This document shows positions 46,875 through 55,420 of a DNA stretch of 64,000 bases, in pieces (positions within the stretch are counted from its first letter, which is position 1; the number at the start of each line of letters is the position of its first letter). Source of the DNA: Roseovarius sp. THAF27 (GTDB lineage: Bacteria; Pseudomonadota; Alphaproteobacteria; Rhodobacterales; Rhodobacteraceae); the NCBI RefSeq assembly GCF_009363655.1, contig NZ_CP045393.1, positions 2,294,001 to 2,358,000 of the forward strand, given 5' to 3'. The notes beneath the pieces were generated by a model. That model saw nothing but the letters and a program-made list of their open reading frames with translations, was not told where the DNA came from and ran no database searches. Position numbers and translations under genes: made by a program.

Positions 46875-48167
46875 TTGTACGATTTCGACATGCTGGGCCT
46901 CGCGCCCGAACTCAATACCGCTCTCAAGACCGCCGGCCTGACAGAGCCGACGCCCATCCAGAACAAGGCCATTCCGCTGGCGCTGAAAGGCCATGACGTC
47001 ATGGGCCTCGCCCAGACCGGCACCGGCAAGACGCTGGCCTTCGGCCTGCCGCTGATCCAGCACCTGCTGGAGGCGCCCGGCAAACCCGCCGAAAAGACCG
47101 TCAAGGCGCTCATCCTCGCGCCCACGCGCGAACTGGTGAACCAGATCGCCGACAGCCTGCGCAACCTCACCAAGGGCACCAAGCTGCGCGTCGTCACCGT
47201 CGTCGGCGGGCAATCCATCGGCAAGCAGATCAGTCTTCTCAGCCGCGGCACCGACATCCTGGTCGCCACGCCCGGCCGCCTGATCGACCTGATGGAGCGC
47301 CGCGCGCTCGACCTTTCCACCGCGCGTCACCTCGTGCTGGACGAGGCCGACCAGATGCTCGACATGGGCTTTATCCACGCGCTGCGCAAGATCGCGCCGC
47401 ACCTGGGCAGCCCACGCCAGACCATGCTGTTTTCGGCCACCATGCCCAAGCAGATGGAAGAGATCTCCGCCGCCTACCTGACCAACCCCCGCCGGGTTCA
47501 GGTCTCGCCCCCGGGCAAGGCCGCCGACAAGGTCACCCAGTCGGTGCACCACGTCGCCAAGAACGACAAATCATCGAAGCTGCGCGAGATCCTCGCCGAT
47601 GACCCGCACGCCCTCACGCTCGTCTTCTCCCGCACCAAGCACGGCGCGGAACGGCTGATGAAGGGGCTCGTGTCCGACGGCTTCAACGCCGCCTCGATCC
47701 ACGGCAACAAGAGCCAGGGCCAGCGCGACCGCGCCTTGAAGGCGTTCCGCGACGGCACCACCAACATCCTCGTCGCCACCGACGTGGCCGCGCGCGGCAT
47801 CGATATTCCCGGCGTCGCCTACGTGGTCAACTACGACCTGCCCGAAGTGGCCGACAACTACGTCCACCGCATCGGCCGCACCGCCCGCGCAGGCCGCGAG
47901 GGCGAGGCGATCTCGCTTTGCGCGCCCGAGGAAACGGGCCTTCTGCGCGACATCGAGAAGGTGATGAAGATCACCGTTCCCGTCGCCAGCGGCACGGCCC
48001 CGGTGAACGAACAGGCGCAAGCTTCGAAGAAACGGGGAGGCGGTCAGAACCGCCGCCGCAAGCCGTCGCACGGCGGCAACGGACAGGCAGGCGCGAACGC
48101 AGGCGGTCAGAACCAGGGCGCGGGCAAACCCCGCCGCCAACGCCGCCGCAACCGCGCCGCGGCCTGA
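46875..48167 (+). CDS. DEAD-box RNA helicase (RhlE-like)
   Basis: The 430-residue protein carries all DEAD-box motifs in order: Q motif TEPTPIQNKAIP, I AQTGTGKT, Ia PTRELVNQ, Ib TPGRL, II DEAD, III SAT, IV LVFSRTKHGAERL, V ATDVAARGID, VI HRIGRTARAG. A basic Arg/Gly/Gln-rich tail follows for RNA binding. These helicases remodel RNA in ribosome assembly and decay. The TTG at 46875 is preferred as start because AAAGGA lies six bases upstream and MYDFDMLGLAPEL fits the family; ATG at 46890 has no clear ribosome site. Confidence 0.95.
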   Translation: MYDFDMLGLAPELNTALKTAGLTEPTPIQNKAIPLALKGHDVMGLAQTGTGKTLAFGLPLIQHLLEAPGKPAEKTVKALILAPTRELVNQIADSLRNLTKGTKLRVVTVVGGQSIGKQISLLSRGTDILVATPGRLIDLMERRALDLSTARHLVLDEADQMLDMGFIHALRKIAPHLGSPRQTMLFSATMPKQMEEISAAYLTNPRRVQVSPPGKAADKVTQSVHHVAKNDKSSKLREILADDPHALTLVFSRTKHGAERLMKGLVSDGFNAASIHGNKSQGQRDRALKAFRDGTTNILVATDVAARGIDIPGVAYVVNYDLPEVADNYVHRIGRTARAGREGEAISLCAPEETGLLRDIEKVMKITVPVASGTAPVNEQAQASKKRGGGQNRRRKPSHGGNGQAGANAGGQNQGAGKPRRQRRRNRAAA

Positions 48168-48178
48168 GCCAAATCATG

Positions 48179-48198
48179 GGCCGGGCCCCTGCCCGGCC
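48179..48198. other. GC-rich hairpin between convergent genes
   Basis: GGCCGGGC (48179-48186) pairs perfectly with GCCCGGCC (48191-48198) over CCCT. No T run follows on either strand, so any terminator function is weak. It reaches the stop of the M24 gene. Confidence 0.45.
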
Positions 48199-49349
48199 TA
48201 ATTCCTGACGATCAGCGTCTCGGGCGTCTGGTCCGTCAGGACCTCCGCGCCGTTTTCCGTCAGCATCACCGTATTGGAAATGAAATAGTCCACCACATCC
48301 GTGTTGGTGAACCATGAATGGGCGTGGAAAACCATGCCTACCTCCAGCCTGCGCTGCGAGCCTGGGAATAGGCTCGTGACCATCGATCCGCCCGTCCAGC
48401 TGGGCGGAAAGCCGATCCCCACCAGATAGCCGCAGTGATGCCGGTTATAGTCCGCCAGGCCTGCATCCTTCGCCACCTCGCGCCACGCGGCATAGGCGTC
48501 GCCCGCAACACCGCCCGGTTTCAATGCGGCGCAAATCGCCTTCATGCCCTCGATTGCCAACGCCACCGACCGCTCCACGCCCTTTGGCGCCGCACCCACG
48601 TAGACCAGCCGCCCCATCGGCGCCTGATACTTGCGATAGGCGCCACAGGTCTCCATGAACACCGCGTCGCCCGTGCGAAACACGTCGCCGCGCCATGTCG
48701 TGTGTTCCTCGCCCAGCCGAGACGTGGGCCGAAAGAACGGCCCGAAGCCGGGATATTCGCTTTCCGCCAGGATTGCCGCGCGGTGGTATTCGGCGGCCAC
48801 CTCGTAATCGCTGGCGCCATCCGTAACCGCCTCGATCGCCGCCAGCGTGCCAAGGTCCGCCGCCCGCGCCGCCTTACGGGTATAGGCCATCTCGACCGGC
48901 GATTTCACCAGCCGCAGGTCGTCGATCAGACCCGACCCGTCGATCCACGCGGCCTCCCCCGCCCTAATCCGCTCGGCATGGCGCGGGGTCAGGAACAGGC
49001 TGCGCTTCTCGATCCCGACGCGCGCGCCCTTGAGGCCCAGATCGGCCATCGCCCGCAGCACGTGGTCCGACAATTCCTCGTGATCCGCATGGCCGTAAAA
49101 CCGCGCATTGCGCACTTGGTTGGCGACCGTGATCCCCTCCATCGCGCGGCACACCAGCGCCATCTCGCCATCCGCGTTCAGCACCAGCACATGCGCGGCG
49201 AAAAAGCCCCAATGGTCCAGCCCCGTCAGCCAGTAGATGCTCTCTGGCACCGAGATCAGCAGACCGTCCAGCCCTTGCGCTTTCAGAACCGCACAGGCCC
49301 GCGTCACGCGACCCGCCAATTCACCATCATCGAAGGCAGGCCCTGTCAT
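48198..49349 (-). CDS. M24 family metallopeptidase (Xaa-Pro dipeptidase / ectoine hydrolase-like)
   Basis: The 383-residue protein has a creatinase-type N-terminal domain (YWLTGLDHWGFFAAHVLVL) and a pita-bread M24 C-terminal domain. Some expected metal-ligand positions look altered: the HxxG-type region reads HHCGYLVGIGFPPSW and the late Glu region reads EVGMVFHAHSW. That is the pattern of non-peptidase relatives such as DoeA (ectoine hydrolase) and creatinase. It would hydrolyse a small C-N bond substrate. It is 10 bases downstream of a nitrilase gene, so the two probably act on the same compound. Substrate unknown. Confidence 0.85.
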   Translation of the reverse strand: MTGPAFDDGELAGRVTRACAVLKAQGLDGLLISVPESIYWLTGLDHWGFFAAHVLVLNADGEMALVCRAMEGITVANQVRNARFYGHADHEELSDHVLRAMADLGLKGARVGIEKRSLFLTPRHAERIRAGEAAWIDGSGLIDDLRLVKSPVEMAYTRKAARAADLGTLAAIEAVTDGASDYEVAAEYHRAAILAESEYPGFGPFFRPTSRLGEEHTTWRGDVFRTGDAVFMETCGAYRKYQAPMGRLVYVGAAPKGVERSVALAIEGMKAICAALKPGGVAGDAYAAWREVAKDAGLADYNRHHCGYLVGIGFPPSWTGGSMVTSLFPGSQRRLEVGMVFHAHSWFTNTDVVDYFISNTVMLTENGAEVLTDQTPETLIVRN

Positions 49350-49359
49350 ATCAGGCCAC

Positions 49360-50118
49360 TCACAATTTCGCCGCGTCGCGCAGATAGGGCAGCCGGTTCC
49401 GCGCCGCCGCCACGCGTTCGGCATCGACACCTGCGACAATCACCGTTTCCGTGTCGCCCGCCACCGCCTCTTCCACCCCGTCCGGCGCCACGATCCGGCT
49501 GCCGCCCAAGTACCGCACGCCGTCCTCCTGGCCCGCATGGTTGGCATAGGCCAGCCACAGCCCGTTCTCGAAGGCCCGCGTCGGCACCAGTTTCTCGGCC
49601 ACCACGCCCCACCGATCGACCAGCGCCGTCGGCACCAGCACCAGTTCGGCGCCATGCTGCGCCGCCTTGCGCAGGCTTTCCGGAAACTCGACCTCGTAGC
49701 AGATGACGATCGCGATGCGCAGCCCGCCATGCTCCACCAGCGTGAGCGTATCGCCGTTGGCGAATGTCTCTTCCTCGAAACTGCCGGGCGACGGCAACCG
49801 CTTGCGGTGGTTCGCCAGCGCCGCGCCCTCCGCCCCCACCAGCCGCGCGGCGTTGTAGATCACGCCGTCCGCCGCCTCGGGGTAGCCATAGCACACGGCC
49901 GTCTCGTGCCGCTTCGCCATATCCGCCACCGCCTCAAAGAACGGGCCTGTCGCAGGTTCTGCAAGCGCCGCGTGATCCGCCCCCATGTAGCCCGAGGCGA
50001 AAAGTTCGGGGCAGACCATCAGGTCGACCTCCCGCTCGGCCAGCCGCAACTCCAGCGCCCTCAGACGCGCACTGGTCGACAGCCCGCCCGCATCGCATTG
50101 ATAGATCCCCAGCCGCAT
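49360..50118 (-). CDS. Carbon-nitrogen hydrolase (nitrilase superfamily)
   Basis: The 252-residue protein has the nitrilase-fold catalytic triad: Glu38 in MVCPELFASGY, Lys106 in NHRKRLPS and Cys140 in VICYEVEFPES. Superfamily members hydrolyse amides, N-carbamoyl compounds or nitriles. The start at 50118 (MRLGIYQCDAG) gives normal length. With the downstream M24 hydrolase it forms a two-gene operon that could remove two C-N bonds in turn from one nitrogen compound. The substrate is not evident. Confidence 0.88.
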   Translation of the reverse strand: MRLGIYQCDAGGLSTSARLRALELRLAEREVDLMVCPELFASGYMGADHAALAEPATGPFFEAVADMAKRHETAVCYGYPEAADGVIYNAARLVGAEGAALANHRKRLPSPGSFEEETFANGDTLTLVEHGGLRIAIVICYEVEFPESLRKAAQHGAELVLVPTALVDRWGVVAEKLVPTRAFENGLWLAYANHAGQEDGVRYLGGSRIVAPDGVEEAVAGDTETVIVAGVDAERVAAARNRLPYLRDAAKL

Positions 50119-50191
50119 GCGCCCCTCCCCGGTGCCACCCGGCAAAGCCAACACGCAGATCGATTTCAGGTCAATCTTTTAGAAGAGCGCC

Positions 50192-50776
50192 CTAGGCTTC
50201 CAGCTCGGCATCCCAGTAAAGGAAGTCGATCCAGCTTTCATGCAGGTGGTTGGGCGGAAACTTGCGCCCCATGTTGCGCAACTGTTCTGCCGCTGGCGCG
50301 CGCGGCGGCTTGCGCAGGCTCAGGCCCGAACGCCGCAGGCTCTTGGACCCCTTGCGCAGGTTGCAGGGCGAACAGGCCGCCACCACGTTCTCCCAGCTGG
50401 TGACCCCACCCTTGGCGCGCGGCACCACGTGATCGAAGGTCAGATCCCCCTTCGCCCCGCAATACTGGCACTGGAATTCATCCCTCAAAAACAAGTTAAA
50501 GCGCGTGAAGGCCACGCGCTTTTGAGGTTTGACGTAATCTTTGAGGACGATGACCGAGGGTATCCTGATCTCGGTCGAGGGACTTCGCACCGTGTCCTCG
50601 TATTCGGCGACGATATCGACCCGGTCGAGGAACACCGCCTTGACCGCATCCTGCCAGGGCCAAAGCGACAGCGGGTAATAGGAGAGCGGCCGATAATCGG
50701 CATTCAGAACCAGCGCCGGATGATGTTTCAGCGCCGAAGGCGACCTTACGAATTCCGTCCTGAAATCTGCATCCAT
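50192..50776 (-). CDS. HNH endonuclease family protein
   Basis: The 194-residue protein has an HNH domain with its zinc Cys pairs (CQYCGAKG and CSPCNLRKG) and the catalytic His-Asn region LTFDHVVPRAKGGVTSWENVV. The N-terminal half (LVLNADYRPLSYYPLSLWPW ...) is the form widespread as a housekeeping-type HNH protein in alphaproteobacteria. Its cellular role is unknown. A sigma-70-like promoter is visible at 50851-50878. No phage or restriction genes are adjacent, so it is unlikely to be a mobile nuclease. Confidence 0.92.
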   Translation of the reverse strand: MDADFRTEFVRSPSALKHHPALVLNADYRPLSYYPLSLWPWQDAVKAVFLDRVDIVAEYEDTVRSPSTEIRIPSVIVLKDYVKPQKRVAFTRFNLFLRDEFQCQYCGAKGDLTFDHVVPRAKGGVTSWENVVAACSPCNLRKGSKSLRRSGLSLRKPPRAPAAEQLRNMGRKFPPNHLHESWIDFLYWDAELEA

Positions 50777-50850
50777 GACCTTAGTTACCCCCGCTCGTAA
50801 TCGCCTCGTGCTCTGGTGCGGGGCGTGACAGCCGCCCCTTGATTGAGTTC

Positions 50851-50878
50851 ACTATATATCGTGTTCCGCCTCTGGCAA
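50851..50878 (-). promoter_or_regulatory. Sigma-70-type promoter of the HNH gene
   Basis: On the minus strand TTGCCA (-35, 50878-50873), a 16-base spacer and TATAGT (-10, 50856-50851) lie about 75 bases upstream of the start codon. Confidence 0.55.
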
Positions 50879-51028
50879 GCACTGGATTTGGCGGAACATC
50901 TTGCGATTTGGGTAGCGCGATTCCGTGACGGGGATGTGACAGTTATCCACAAGGGGCCGATCAGCCCCGGACCCCGCGTGCGCCATGCCAGACATCCGCC
51001 GGAGCAACGCCGCATTGGATGTGGCGGG

Positions 51029-51793
51029 TCAGGCTTTGAACGTCGCCATCCCGCCATCCAACAGCCTCAAAAGCTCATCTGAAACGGGCCACGGCTTGCG
51101 CAGGTCGAATACACTCAGATCAATCCCGATATCGGCAAGTGGCCTGATCAATATCTCGGCATTGTCGGCTTCGAAAAAATACACGCCTGCGCCCAATTCA
51201 GCCGGATCGCCAAAACACCGGCATGCTTCCGCGTAAAACGCCTCGGCATCTGATGAGGCCGAACTCAACGAACGGCCTTCCTTTCTCGATCTGTCTCCGA
51301 AAAACCGAAGCGCAAAGGAAATGAGACTGACATCACCATATGGGCTGCGCACCAGTTCCTTTTTGCCCTTGTATCTTTGCAGCGCGTAGTTTGCCGTTGG
51401 ACAGGGGGATTGCGCTTGCCGGGATGACAGAATTGAAAAGTATGATCGCGACTGGCGAGTTTGCATGAAACTGATCCCTTTGAGCAAGGGGTCGATGTCG
51501 GTCAGATCCTTTAGTTCAAGGAGATACTGGCAGGGCTGCGTTGGCTTCATTTTCCCTTTGTCACCGACCAGTGTCTCGAAATGCCCGCTGGCGGCGACAT
51601 CCGCGATGAAACCTAGAAACGATCTGACCTCTTGTCCGAGCGGAGCATTGAAAACGGTTTCCGTCTCATGCCAGAACGCGGCGCGCTCCTGCGCGGGGGG
51701 GATCGCGACACCGTGCTTCGCCTCCAGCATGTTGGTTAGCGCATCGAAGTGCCCGTCATGATCGTTTGCGTCCAAACCCGTGAAAAAACCCAC
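51029..51793 (-). CDS. Orphan protein of unknown function (lower-GC patch)
   Basis: I do not recognise this 254-residue protein. It begins MGFFTGLDANDHDGHF, has no signal peptide or membrane helix, and seems a mixed alpha/beta cytoplasmic protein with a scattered set of five Cys. The GC content (about half over 120 bases counted) is well below the neighbours (nearer two thirds). It follows the orphan secreted gene at 51853 on the same strand by 59 bases. Codon use and isolation suggest acquired DNA. Confidence 0.65.
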   Translation of the reverse strand: MGFFTGLDANDHDGHFDALTNMLEAKHGVAIPPAQERAAFWHETETVFNAPLGQEVRSFLGFIADVAASGHFETLVGDKGKMKPTQPCQYLLELKDLTDIDPLLKGISFMQTRQSRSYFSILSSRQAQSPCPTANYALQRYKGKKELVRSPYGDVSLISFALRFFGDRSRKEGRSLSSASSDAEAFYAEACRCFGDPAELGAGVYFFEADNAEILIRPLADIGIDLSVFDLRKPWPVSDELLRLLDGGMATFKA

Positions 51794-51852
51794 TATGAAG
51801 CACCTTGTGTCTGTGTTGCGATATGTTCAGGTCAGGACGACAGCCGCAGGTT

Positions 51853-52380
51853 TCACGGCTCGGTCTTCAGCAGATTTCCAAACGCGATATGCATTTCGCG
51901 ATCGCTATCGGACAGCGTGTCGCCCATGCGCCAGGTGGTGAGGCGCAGCGTTTTTGTCGGGCCTACAGAGACCGTATTCACATAGATATTGAACCGGCCG
52001 TTCAGTACCCCGCGGGCGACGTAAACAAAGTTGCCGCTTGCAACCTTTCCGGCCTGCAAAAGAGCGAAATCCCGGGTTTCTTCGCTGTCTGCCTCGGCCA
52101 GGCGGCGTGCGGCGCGTTCGCTTTCCAAGCCGTCATTCGTGCCCCCGTCGAAAATCCTGACGTTGGCGGCAAAACCAACGGCGGTATTGTAGAAGAGAAA
52201 GTCATCGCCGGCGTCTTCACGCGGCTCCCATGACGTGTCGTCGAGGCATATCGAGATACCCAGCGGCTCGTTGAGAGGCATGCAGGCGAAAGCAGGTTTG
52301 AAGGGCAGACACAGCGCGCACATGAAAAGCACTGCCTTCGGAAGGCTGGTCTTATCGAGTACGGTTTTCGACAGTGACAT
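51853..52380 (-). CDS. Orphan exported protein of unknown function
   Basis: The 175-residue product has a signal peptide (AVLFMCALCLPFKPAFAC), with a Cys at the expected cleavage point that might be lipidated, although the residues before it (AFA) are a poor lipobox. The mature part (ICLDDTSWEPREDAGDDFLFYN ... NGRFNIYVNTVSVGPT, in parts) looks like a beta-rich periplasmic domain. No family is recognised. Lower GC than the surroundings. It stands upstream of the orphan gene at 51029 on the same strand. Confidence 0.65.
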   Translation of the reverse strand: MSLSKTVLDKTSLPKAVLFMCALCLPFKPAFACMPLNEPLGISICLDDTSWEPREDAGDDFLFYNTAVGFAANVRIFDGGTNDGLESERAARRLAEADSEETRDFALLQAGKVASGNFVYVARGVLNGRFNIYVNTVSVGPTKTLRLTTWRMGDTLSDSDREMHIAFGNLLKTEP

Positions 52381-52537
52381 TTGATTTGCAGTAATTTTAC
52401 ATGTTTAATCAGGGCTTGAGATTTTCGGCTATCATGATCGTCATGTCCGAGCAATCTACACTATAATATGACGCAGCCGACATCTGTGCCGCCCGCAACA
52501 ACTGTCAGGATCGTGTCCGTTACAAGTCACTGGCACC

Positions 52538-52605
52538 GAGCCCCCAGCCGGTTAACAGCCGCGCAGCGGCCCGGCCATCGTCAGCCCCTCCTGTGGGCTG
52601 GCGAT
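52538..52605. repeat. Intergenic repeat, partial copy B
   Basis: The reverse complement of this stretch matches 46456-46523 over 68 bases with only a handful of differences (for example GGGGCTGACGATGGCCGGGC is shared exactly). Only one arm of the element is present. The surrounding 398-base gap between the orphan gene and the TPR gene shows nothing else that I can support. Confidence 0.75.
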
Positions 52606-52778
52606 CGCCTCCGTAGTGAACGACAGCTTGGTCGCGCCGACCCGACATGCGACACCCTCCCGCCACCGCAGAAATCCGCGAGGCCATCGGCAGGCTGACA
52701 TTGTATCAGCGCTGCACCGTCACGGTGGCAGCGCGCCACATCCGGCAAGGGGATCGCGGCGCAATCGGGCTCTGCCGC

Positions 52779-54413
52779 TCAGGCCGCGGCCTTGCGGCAC
52801 AGACAGCTTGCGCGAACGGGAATATCGGCCCGTGCGACCGCTTGGTCCAGCAGCAGCTTCACATGCGGCACTTCCTCCGGCGCGCCGCGCCGTTGCAGGC
52901 ATTCGTGCAGGCCGTGCAGCGCCCAGACATTGCGCGGATGCTGGCTGGGCCGCGGCAACTTTCCATCCAGGCCCAGGTCGGCGCGATAGACCGCCTTGGC
53001 CTCGTCGTATTTCCCCGCCTCCATCAGAAGCGCCCCCAGCGCATGGCGCGTCGGTTGCGGCCAGGACCACGGCTCCTCGTATTCCAACCCGTCATCCAGC
53101 GCGACCGCACGGCGCAGGTGCTCCAGTCCCGCCTCCCGCTGCCCGGCCTTGAAGGCCAGTTCACCCTTCATCATCTCCTCGCCCACGGCCAGGACGTCGC
53201 GGGCCTTGTTGTTGAACAGCATCCTTGTGTCAGGCACCAGCGCGTAGGCCTCGGTGAACGCCGCCGCCATGCGCTCTGCCTCGGCATGGCGTCCCAGATT
53301 GGCCAGCGCCACGGCCTTGGCGTAACAGATCAGCGCGTCGGTGGTCACGTAAAGCTCGGTGTCCTCGGGCTGATCCAGTTCCAGGATCTCCTCCCACATC
53401 CCGAAGCGGATATAGACATGCGGCGCGGCGGCCACGAAGGTCTCGAAGATGTCGGGATAGGACCGCACCACCTCGTCGGGCACCTCGCCGCGCAAACGCG
53501 TGGCGGCGCCAATGGCCGCCGCCTTCTGTCCCAGGAACATCGCGCCATAGGCCGCGAAATGCAGGTTGTGAATGCGGTAGAGCGCATAGAAATTGGCGGC
53601 CCCCGCATAATCCTTGAACCGCTCGTCCACCTCTGCGGCGGCAAGGTTGCGCGCCAGCACGTTCTGGTAGTCGCCGCACAATACGTCGATATGGGTGCCC
53701 ATATGCACAAGGTGCCCCGCATCCGGCACCAGATCGGTCAGACGGTCGCCGTGGCGCAGCGCCTTTTCGGGATGGGGCGACATCTCCATCAGGTGAATGT
53801 ACATGTGCAACAGGCCGGGATGGTCCCACGCGCCGGGCGTCTCGGCAAAGGCGCGTTCCAGCACCGCCATCGCCTCGACGGTCGAGCCTTCGGGGTTGGG
53901 CACGCCGCTCTGGAAATCCCAAAGCTGCCAAGGCGTGCGGTTCATCAGCGCTTCCGCGAAGAAGCACGCCACATCGAGGTCGTCCTTGTGCGCCTCGTAG
54001 ACCGGGCGCATCGCCTCGGCGAAGCCGTCATTGAAGGGCTGGTAATCCTCGATCGCAGGATCGGTAGGATAGCGCGACGCCAGCGCCTCCAGCAGCGCGC
54101 GCTCCAGGGGACGCGCGCCGTCCAGCGCCAGCCCCGCCTTCAGCGCGTCGTGGGCGCGCTCCAGCGCGGGCGCCTTTTCCTCCGGCGTGAAAACCTCCCA
54201 CGCCTTGTTGTAATTGGGCCCGATGCCATAGGCGATGCCCCAATGCGCCAGCGCGCACTCCGGATCGGCCTCGATCGCCTTCTCGAAACAGACGATGGCC
54301 TCTTCATGGTTATAGGCAAACAACCAGACAAGGCCGCGATCAAACCAGGTCTGGGCTACGGGAACCGACGTCACGGGGCGGGTATAGGCGCCCAGATCGA
54401 AATAATCAGACAT
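52779..54413 (-). CDS. TPR-repeat protein
   Basis: The 544-residue soluble protein starts MSDYFDLGAYTRPVTS and is built of tetratricopeptide-like helix pairs, clearest at WFDRGLVWLFAYNHEEAIVCFEKAIEADPECALAHWG (in parts, about 22-58) and RHALGALLMEAGKYDEAKAVYR (about 455-476). It lacks a signal peptide or enzyme motif. Proteins of this outline are found in many proteobacteria with unknown partners. The start at 54413 is the natural N-terminus; the upstream extension is not conserved-looking. It stands alone on the minus strand, ahead of the cox terminator. Confidence 0.85.
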   Translation of the reverse strand: MSDYFDLGAYTRPVTSVPVAQTWFDRGLVWLFAYNHEEAIVCFEKAIEADPECALAHWGIAYGIGPNYNKAWEVFTPEEKAPALERAHDALKAGLALDGARPLERALLEALASRYPTDPAIEDYQPFNDGFAEAMRPVYEAHKDDLDVACFFAEALMNRTPWQLWDFQSGVPNPEGSTVEAMAVLERAFAETPGAWDHPGLLHMYIHLMEMSPHPEKALRHGDRLTDLVPDAGHLVHMGTHIDVLCGDYQNVLARNLAAAEVDERFKDYAGAANFYALYRIHNLHFAAYGAMFLGQKAAAIGAATRLRGEVPDEVVRSYPDIFETFVAAAPHVYIRFGMWEEILELDQPEDTELYVTTDALICYAKAVALANLGRHAEAERMAAAFTEAYALVPDTRMLFNNKARDVLAVGEEMMKGELAFKAGQREAGLEHLRRAVALDDGLEYEEPWSWPQPTRHALGALLMEAGKYDEAKAVYRADLGLDGKLPRPSQHPRNVWALHGLHECLQRRGAPEEVPHVKLLLDQAVARADIPVRASCLCRKAAA

Positions 54414-54560
54414 GTTGAGTCCTCCCGATTGGATGCGAGAGAATAGCACGCGTTTGCGAAAATTCCGCAAGGCACATCCATAGCGAGAAATGGGTGGGCC
54501 ATATACACGAAAACCTGTCCTCACCGAAGCGCCTGCGCGCTCCGACCTGACATAAGCAAA

Positions 54561-54590
54561 AGCCCGGCCTTCTCTAAGAAAGGCCGGGCT
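54561..54590 (-). terminator. Terminator of the cox operon
   Basis: On the minus strand AGCCCGGCCTT and AAGGCCGGGCT (54561-54571, 54580-54590) pair perfectly over 8 bases and continue into TTTTGC. It lies 30 bases after the coxM stop codon. Confidence 0.85.
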
Positions 54591-54620
54591 TCGGTTCAAC
54601 CAGTTCGGATTTTATGGCGC

Positions 54621-55409
54621 TCAGGCCGCTTCTACCGCCCGCTTTGTCAGCACAGACACCAGATGCGCACGATACGCTCCCGATCCGTGCAGGTCCGAAA
54701 TCATCCCGTCCGCCGGCACCGACAGACCGTCCAGCGCCGAGGCCGAGAAATTGCCGCCCAGCGCCTCTTCGGCCTCACTCCAGCGGAACACGCCCTCTTC
54801 CGACGCGCCGGTCACGGCCACGCGCACACCGTCGGCAAACTTCGCCACGAACACACCGACCAGCGCAAAGCGGGACGCGGGCTGTTCGAACTTCTGATAG
54901 TTGGCTTTCTCAGGCACCGGGAATTTCACCTCGGTGATGATCTCGCCCTCGTTCAGCGCGGTGGCGAACATGCCGTCGAAGAAATCATCGGCGGCGATCT
55001 CACGCTCGTTCGTCACCACCGTCGCGCCAGAGGCCAGCACCGCCGCCGGATAGCAGGCCGACGGGTCGTTGTTGGCGAGGCTGCCGCCGATGGTGCCCCG
55101 GTTGCGCACCGCCGGGTCGCCGATATTCTGCGCCAGCCAGACCAGCGCCGGATAGGCTCCCGATCCTGCCGCCACATCGCCGTGGGTCGTGCCCCCGCCG
55201 ATGCAGATCCGGCCATTGTCATCGGTGCAGACGCCCTTGATCTCGTCGATCCCGCTCAGGCAGACCAGCACCTCGGGCGCGGCCAGCCGTTGCTTCAGCG
55301 TGGGGATCAGGGTCTGCCCGCCTCCCAGCGCCTGGTTCTCGTCGCTCTGTTTCAAGAGCTTCACCGCGTCGGCCACCGTGCTCGGGCGTTCGATTTCGAA
55401 TGCGTACAT
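54621..55409 (-). CDS. coxM: CO dehydrogenase-like FAD-binding (medium) subunit
   Basis: The 262-residue flavoprotein subunit of the xanthine-oxidase-type molybdenum hydroxylases carries FAD motifs ALGGGQTLIPTLKQRL (about 27-42) and RNRGTIGGSLANNDPSACYP (about 103-122). It passes electrons from the Fe-S subunit to the acceptor. It is the last gene of the operon coxS-VOC-coxL-coxM. Gene order and the CoxL active site are of form II, so the real substrate may not be CO. Confidence 0.92.
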   Translation of the reverse strand: MYAFEIERPSTVADAVKLLKQSDENQALGGGQTLIPTLKQRLAAPEVLVCLSGIDEIKGVCTDDNGRICIGGGTTHGDVAAGSGAYPALVWLAQNIGDPAVRNRGTIGGSLANNDPSACYPAAVLASGATVVTNEREIAADDFFDGMFATALNEGEIITEVKFPVPEKANYQKFEQPASRFALVGVFVAKFADGVRVAVTGASEEGVFRWSEAEEALGGNFSASALDGLSVPADGMISDLHGSGAYRAHLVSVLTKRAVEAA

Positions 55410-55420
55410 CGTCTCTCTCC

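Noticed and set aside
50192..50776. HNH protein as a sign of a prophage or restriction system
   Set aside because: No integrase, terminase, methylase or other phage genes are nearby, and this HNH form looks like the chromosomal housekeeping type.
52647..54446. An open frame of 599 codons on the plus strand
   Set aside because: Antisense to the TPR gene on the minus strand, which shows real repeat structure.
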